A DNA stretch of 16,526 nt. It comes from Bacteroidota bacterium. GTDB lineage: Bacteria > Bacteroidota > Bacteroidia > Chitinophagales > Chitinophagaceae. The notes under the pieces were generated by a model. The model worked only from the letters and a program-made list of their open reading frames with translations, did no database searches and was not told where the DNA came from. The stretch is from NCBI GenBank assembly GCA_023423285.1, contig JAFAFV010000031.1, forward strand, positions 1-16,526, read 5' to 3'. Made by a program: the position numbers and the translations under genes. This document shows, in pieces, positions 13,150 to 16,526 of this stretch (its first letter is position 1; each line of letters begins with the position of its first letter).

Positions 13150-13587
13150 ATGAAGAAACTGCCTGCTATCTCTGTATTGGCTTTTATGATCTTTATTTTT
13201 TCCTGTTCAAAAGATGCGATAACTTATAAGAATCCTGAAAACAAAGATGCAATTTTAGCTTCGCATTTGGCAGGTAACTGGGTTTCCGTAAGGGTTAACA
13301 ATAATACCGGACTTTTGAAGTTCGTAAAAGTTCAGTCATTCCCGGCTAATACCGGCGGTTATATTTTTTATGGAAATTTTACAATGAAGAGGTTGCATTA
13401 TCAAAGTTTGGATCACCCTCCTTTCACACCAAATCTTTTTTATGAGTTTGAAGGATCATGGAATTTCACAAACAATATTATTTTCATCAACGGCAATGCG
13501 AGCACCCATGTGGGCGGAACCGAAAAATGGGCCATACAATCGCTGTTAAAAGATACATTGATCGTGCAGCGATATTACGTCCGATAA
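13150..13587 (+). CDS. Small lipoprotein, possibly lipocalin-like
   Basis: A 145-aa protein beginning at ATG 13150. The open frame extends back to TTG 13117, but the signal sequence starts at MKKLPAISVL. The lipobox IFSC places lipidated Cys at position 19. After a short polar linker comes LAGNWVSVRV (about 40-50), then alternating beta-strands and a final KDTLIVQRYYV. A GxW-like start plus a closing strand of this type is what Bacteroidota lipocalin-like lipoproteins show, but I assign the fold only tentatively. It probably sits in the outer or inner membrane facing the periplasm; no ligand can be named. Upstream TACCTTTA (13122-13129) is a one-mismatch -7 box. Confidence 0.75.
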   Translation: MKKLPAISVLAFMIFIFSCSKDAITYKNPENKDAILASHLAGNWVSVRVNNNTGLLKFVKVQSFPANTGGYIFYGNFTMKRLHYQSLDHPPFTPNLFYEFEGSWNFTNNIIFINGNASTHVGGTEKWAIQSLLKDTLIVQRYYVR

Positions 13588-13670
13588 ATTCAGCCTGCCA
13601 ATTGTCTGTAAATTTTTAATCTGCTGCCTGTTTAGGCATCTGACGGTATTCATTTATTTTATAGTAGACG

Positions 13671-13701
13671 TTTGAAGCCTATTCTGAATACTTTATCTTT
13701 C
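13671..13701 (+). promoter_or_regulatory. Promoter of the serine hydrolase gene
   Basis: TTTG at 13671-13674, 19-nt spacer, then TATCTTTC at 13694-13701 (one mismatch to TAnnTTTG). It overlaps the 5' part of the open frame before ATG 13723, which argues that the frame upstream of 13723 is not translated. Confidence 0.5.
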
Positions 13702-13722
13702 AACTTCCTAAAAAATCATGTA

Positions 13723-14622
13723 ATGCAAAAACTATTTTTGGGGTTGATGCTGCTTTGCTGTATGCCAGCCCTGGCTCAAAAAACCGATCGCAAGCTTGAA
13801 AAAAAATTAACCGAAGCCATAGGAGATTTTAACGGAGAAATTGGTATTTATGTAAAAGATCTGAAAAGCGGTAAAACAGTCGCCATTAATGCTGATACGG
13901 TTTTTCCAACAGCAAGTATTGTAAAAATTTCCATCCTCATGGGCATTACGCATCAGATCATGAAAGGCCAGTACACTTATGATTCAGTCGTTTCTTATGA
14001 CACTTCTTATCTGTATCGTGGAGAAGACATTTTGGGTGAGTTTAAAGACGGTGGCAATATTCGCATTAAAAAACTGATCATGCTGATGCTTACTACCAGC
14101 GACAATACGGCCAGCCTTTGGTTGCAGGCCTTATCAGGAACCGGCACGCGCATTAATCAGATTATGGACAGCCTGGGCTATCGCCAAACACGCGTAAACA
14201 GCCGCACACCGGGCCGCGAAGCCAGCCGGGCGCAATATGGCTGGGGTCAAACCACGCCGCGCGAAATAGCAAACCTCTTGGAAAGCATTTATCGCAATCA
14301 GGTTTACACTCCTTACTATTGCGACCGTATGTTGCGCAGCCTGGGCCGCAACTACTGGGATGAAAATGAAGGGATATCAGTCATACCGCCCTATATAGAA
14401 GTGTTTAGCAAAAACGGTTGTATCAATCAAACGAGAAATGAGATTATGCTGGTGAATGCGCCACATAACCCTTACATTTTAAGCATCTTCACCAAAAACA
14501 ATAAAGATCAAAGCTGGAAACAAAGCAATGAGGCATGGACTTTGACGAGAAAAGTATCTGCATTATTATGGAATTACTTTGAGCCCGGAGATAAATGGGT
14601 TCCGCCCGGATTGAGCCTGTAA
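13723..14622 (+). CDS. Exported serine hydrolase, class A beta-lactamase/PBP-related
   Basis: A 299-aa protein from ATG 13723 with a signal peptide (MQKLFLGLMLLCCMPALA-Q). The frame is open back to TTG 13672, but that adds 17 residues ahead of the signal and overlaps a promoter. Motifs of the penicillin-recognising serine hydrolases are present: S65-x-x-K68 in TASIVK, S126-D127-N128 in TTSDNTAS, and a KTG-like K230-N231-G232 in FSKNG. I see no clear counterpart of the class A omega-loop Glu (ExxLN); the region around 158-172 reads RVNSRTPGREASRAQ. Beta-lactamase activity is therefore uncertain; a carboxypeptidase-like or other serine hydrolase role in the periplasm is equally possible. It is a separate transcription unit. 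Confidence 0.88.
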   Translation: MQKLFLGLMLLCCMPALAQKTDRKLEKKLTEAIGDFNGEIGIYVKDLKSGKTVAINADTVFPTASIVKISILMGITHQIMKGQYTYDSVVSYDTSYLYRGEDILGEFKDGGNIRIKKLIMLMLTTSDNTASLWLQALSGTGTRINQIMDSLGYRQTRVNSRTPGREASRAQYGWGQTTPREIANLLESIYRNQVYTPYYCDRMLRSLGRNYWDENEGISVIPPYIEVFSKNGCINQTRNEIMLVNAPHNPYILSIFTKNNKDQSWKQSNEAWTLTRKVSALLWNYFEPGDKWVPPGLSL

Positions 14623-14636
14623 AAAACTGATAAACA

Positions 14637-14652
14637 TCATACAATAGTATGA
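14637..14652 (+). promoter_or_regulatory. Inverted repeat upstream of the PEPCK promoter
   Basis: TCATAC-AATA-GTATGA, perfect 6-bp arms with a 4-bp spacer, lies 33 bp before the -7 box at 14685 and 15 bp after the serine hydrolase stop. There is no T-tract, so it does not look like a terminator; it could be an operator. Confidence 0.3.
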
Positions 14653-14684
14653 CTACAAACAAATGACAGGGGTATATAATTTAT

Positions 14685-14692
14685 TAGGTTTG
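14685..14692 (+). promoter_or_regulatory. -7 box of the PEPCK gene
   Basis: TAGGTTTG, exact TAnnTTTG, 45 nt before the ATG at 14738. No TTTG at the -33 position. Leader of about 40 nt without a clear Shine-Dalgarno. Confidence 0.45.
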
Positions 14693-14737
14693 CACAAATC
14701 ACTTTAAAAGATATTCATTATTAATAAACCTTCATTT

Positions 14738-16526
14738 ATGCTACAGCAACAAAAAAGAGTGTACACAAATCCAACGGATGTAAAAACCGAGTTGGAGAAT
14801 TGGGTAAGCGAGTTACAAAAATTTTTAGAACCTAACGACGTTCAATGGTGTGATGGTTCTGAAGAAGAGTATGACCAGCTTTGCCAAAAATTGGTTGATA
14901 AAGGAACTTTTATAAAACTGAATCCTGAAAAAAGACCCAATAGCTACGCGTGTTTCAGCGACCCCAGTGACGTGGCCCGCGTTGAAGATAAAACCTTCAT
15001 TTGCAGCCTTCGTAAAGCCGATGCCGGCCCTACCAACAACTGGATGGCCCCTGACGAAATGAAAACCATTTTAAACGGTCTGATGAAAGGAACTATGAAA
15101 GGCCGCACTATGTATGTAATCCCCTTCTGTATGGGCCCTGTAGGCTCTCCGCTTTCAAGATATGGTGTAGAAATTACCGACTCAGAATATGTGGTGGTAA
15201 ATATGCGTATCATGACAAGAATGGGCGCTCACATACTCCCCTACATTTATGAAAAAGGCTACGTAAAGTGCCTTCACTCCATTGGCGCTCCGCTTGAAGA
15301 AGGACAGGAAGACGTAAAATGGCCTTGTAATCCAACTGTAAAATACATTTCTCACTTCCCCGAAGAAAGGTTGATTATTTCTTATGGTAGTGGTTATGGT
15401 GGAAACGCCCTGCTGGGTAAAAAATGTTTCGCACTACGCATAGCATCTGTAATGGGCCGCGAAGAAGGCTGGCTGGCAGAACACATGCTTTTGATGGGTG
15501 TTGAAAATCCTTAAAAAGAAAAAACTTACGTGGCTGCTGCATTCCCAAGCGCTTGCGGTAAAACCAACTTTGCCATGCTTATCCCGCCTAAAGAATTCGG
15601 AGACTGGAAGGTGACAACAGTGGGTGATGACATTGCCTGGATTCATAAAGGAGATAATGGCGCTTTATACGCCATCAACCCCGAAGCCGGCTACTTTGGT
15701 GTAGCTCCTGGTACTAATGAAAAGACCAATCCTAATGCGATGGCTTCTATAAGAGAAAATACCATTTTTACCAACGTAGCAATCACCCCTGATGGCGATG
15801 TATGGTGGGAAGGAATGACCAAAGAAGTGCCTGAAGGATTGATTGACTGGCACGGAAAACCTTATGATAAAGAAAGCGGCAAACCGGCTGCCCATCCTAA
15901 CTCAAGGTTTACTGCTCCGGCATATCAAAACCCGGCTATTGACCCTGATTGGGAAAAACCCGAAGGTGTACACATTGAAGCGTTTATTTTCGGCGGACGC
16001 CGTAGCACAGGAGTGCCTCTGGTATACCAATCGTTCAACTGGAACTTTGGCGTGTACCTGGCCAGCACAATGGGTAGCGAAATGACTGCTGCTGCATTTG
16101 GTGAAGTTGGTAAAGTGCGCCGCGATCCGTTTGCAATGCTGCCTTTTATGGGCTACCACATGGGTGATTACGTAAACCATTGGTTAGACTTTGGCCGGGA
16201 TCTGCCTAATGCGCCACGCATCTTCAGCGTAAACTGGTTTAGAAAAGATAAAGAAGGAAACTTCATATGGCCCGGCTTTGGTGAAAACATTCGCGTATTA
16301 CAGTGGGTTGTAAATCGTGTGCACGGCGGCGCTGGCGCTGTAGAAAGCCCACTGGGCTGGATGCCACGCTACCAGGATATTAACTGGGATGGTTTAGATT
16401 TTAGCGAAGAAGAATTTCAAAAGATCATGACGGTAGACCGTGAGCCCATGAAGCAAGAGTTGTTCGGCCATGAGGAACTGTTTGAAAAAATGTATGACAA
16501 GCTTCCAAAAGAGTTCTTCTACATGA
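14738..16526 (+). pseudogene. pckG: GTP-dependent PEP carboxykinase, interrupted by in-frame TAA; 3' end cut by window
   Basis: PEPCK converts oxaloacetate and GTP to phosphoenolpyruvate, GDP and CO2, the entry step of gluconeogenesis. Both sides of the stop belong to one protein in one frame. Before it are the N-terminal domain with [16 protein letters not shown], the [23 protein letters not shown] segment and [19 protein letters not shown]. After it are the P-loop FPSACGKTN (C273, K275, T276), the metal site GDDIAW (D297/D298), [10 protein letters not shown] and [11 protein letters not shown]. Codon 259 is TAA (15512-15514) between GVENP and [11 protein letters not shown], 11 codons before P270 of the P-loop. 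Reading on in the same frame restores the family sequence with no shift. 596 codons are visible, nearly the family's full length of about 600-620. As read, translation yields a 258-aa fragment without the nucleotide site; the first Met after the stop (M280) lies beyond the P-loop. A base-calling error, a true mutation and read-through are all possible. Confidence 0.9.
15512..15514 (+). other. In-frame TAA stop inside the PEPCK gene
   Basis: The context CCT-TAA-AAA-GAA-AAA-ACT keeps the PEPCK frame on both sides. A single base change from GAA, AAA or CAA would create this TAA. Homologues have a short variable turn here (human enzyme: NPEGEKKY), so the lost residue is probably a non-critical Glu, Lys or Gln. 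Confidence 0.9.

Noticed and set aside
13672..13722. TTG at 13672 as start of the serine hydrolase
   Set aside because: It would place 17 residues before the signal peptide and overlaps a promoter whose start site is about 13707.
15505..15530. Frameshift in the A-rich tract of the PEPCK gene
   Set aside because: The frame before and after the stop is the same; only the TAA codon breaks it.

Overview
The window reads as a chromosomal segment of a Bacteroidota bacterium, most likely in or near the Chitinophagaceae. The grounds are: promoters with the Bacteroidota -7 box TAnnTTTG (often with an upstream TTTG) in place of sigma70 boxes, start codons without a clear Shine-Dalgarno, lipoproteins with an FSCS lipobox, a GH78 alpha-L-rhamnosidase, a GHL10 (DUF187) glycosidase-like protein and a 520-aa cytoplasmic protein of a type I know from Bacteroidota. 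The assignment is inference from gene content; there is no rRNA or tRNA here.

Layout: (1) 2-520 (+) PfpI/DJ-1 family protein, converging on 525-1748 (-), a secreted GHL10 protein, followed by 1846-3408 (-), the 520-aa protein of unknown function. (2) 3409-4481 is a 1.07-kb region without a convincing protein gene. It holds two promoter-to-terminator units of about 120 nt that share an identical 64-bp 3' module, plus a third, partial relative with its own hairpins. I read these as a family of tandem small RNA genes; this is the most unusual part of the window. (3) 4482-7181 (-) exported alpha-L-rhamnosidase; 7350-8354 (-) Obg GTPase; 8398-9174 (-) inositol-monophosphatase-family protein; 9360-10346 (-) exported protein with two PDZ domains and a clear terminator after it. 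(4) 10503-11897 (+) lipoprotein DNA/RNA non-specific endonuclease, converging on 11969-13087 (-), a membrane-anchored endonuclease/exonuclease/phosphatase-fold protein. (5) 13150-13587 (+) small lipoprotein, probably lipocalin-like; 13723-14622 (+) exported serine hydrolase with class A beta-lactamase/PBP motifs. (6) 14738 to the window end (+) GTP-dependent PEP carboxykinase, interrupted by an in-frame TAA just before the P-loop.

The genes do not form one pathway. Most are single transcription units or pairs. Several products are exported or membrane-bound and act on polymers outside the cytoplasm (rhamnosides, glycan strands, nucleic acids, possibly peptidoglycan), while Obg, the IMPase-family protein and PEPCK are housekeeping functions. 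Three ORFs were given start codons downstream of the longest possible start (10503, 13150, 13723), because signal peptides, and at 10503 and 13723 also promoter boxes, place the start there. At five minus-strand genes a -7-like box lies only 4-8 nt before the ATG, which suggests leaderless or nearly leaderless mRNAs.
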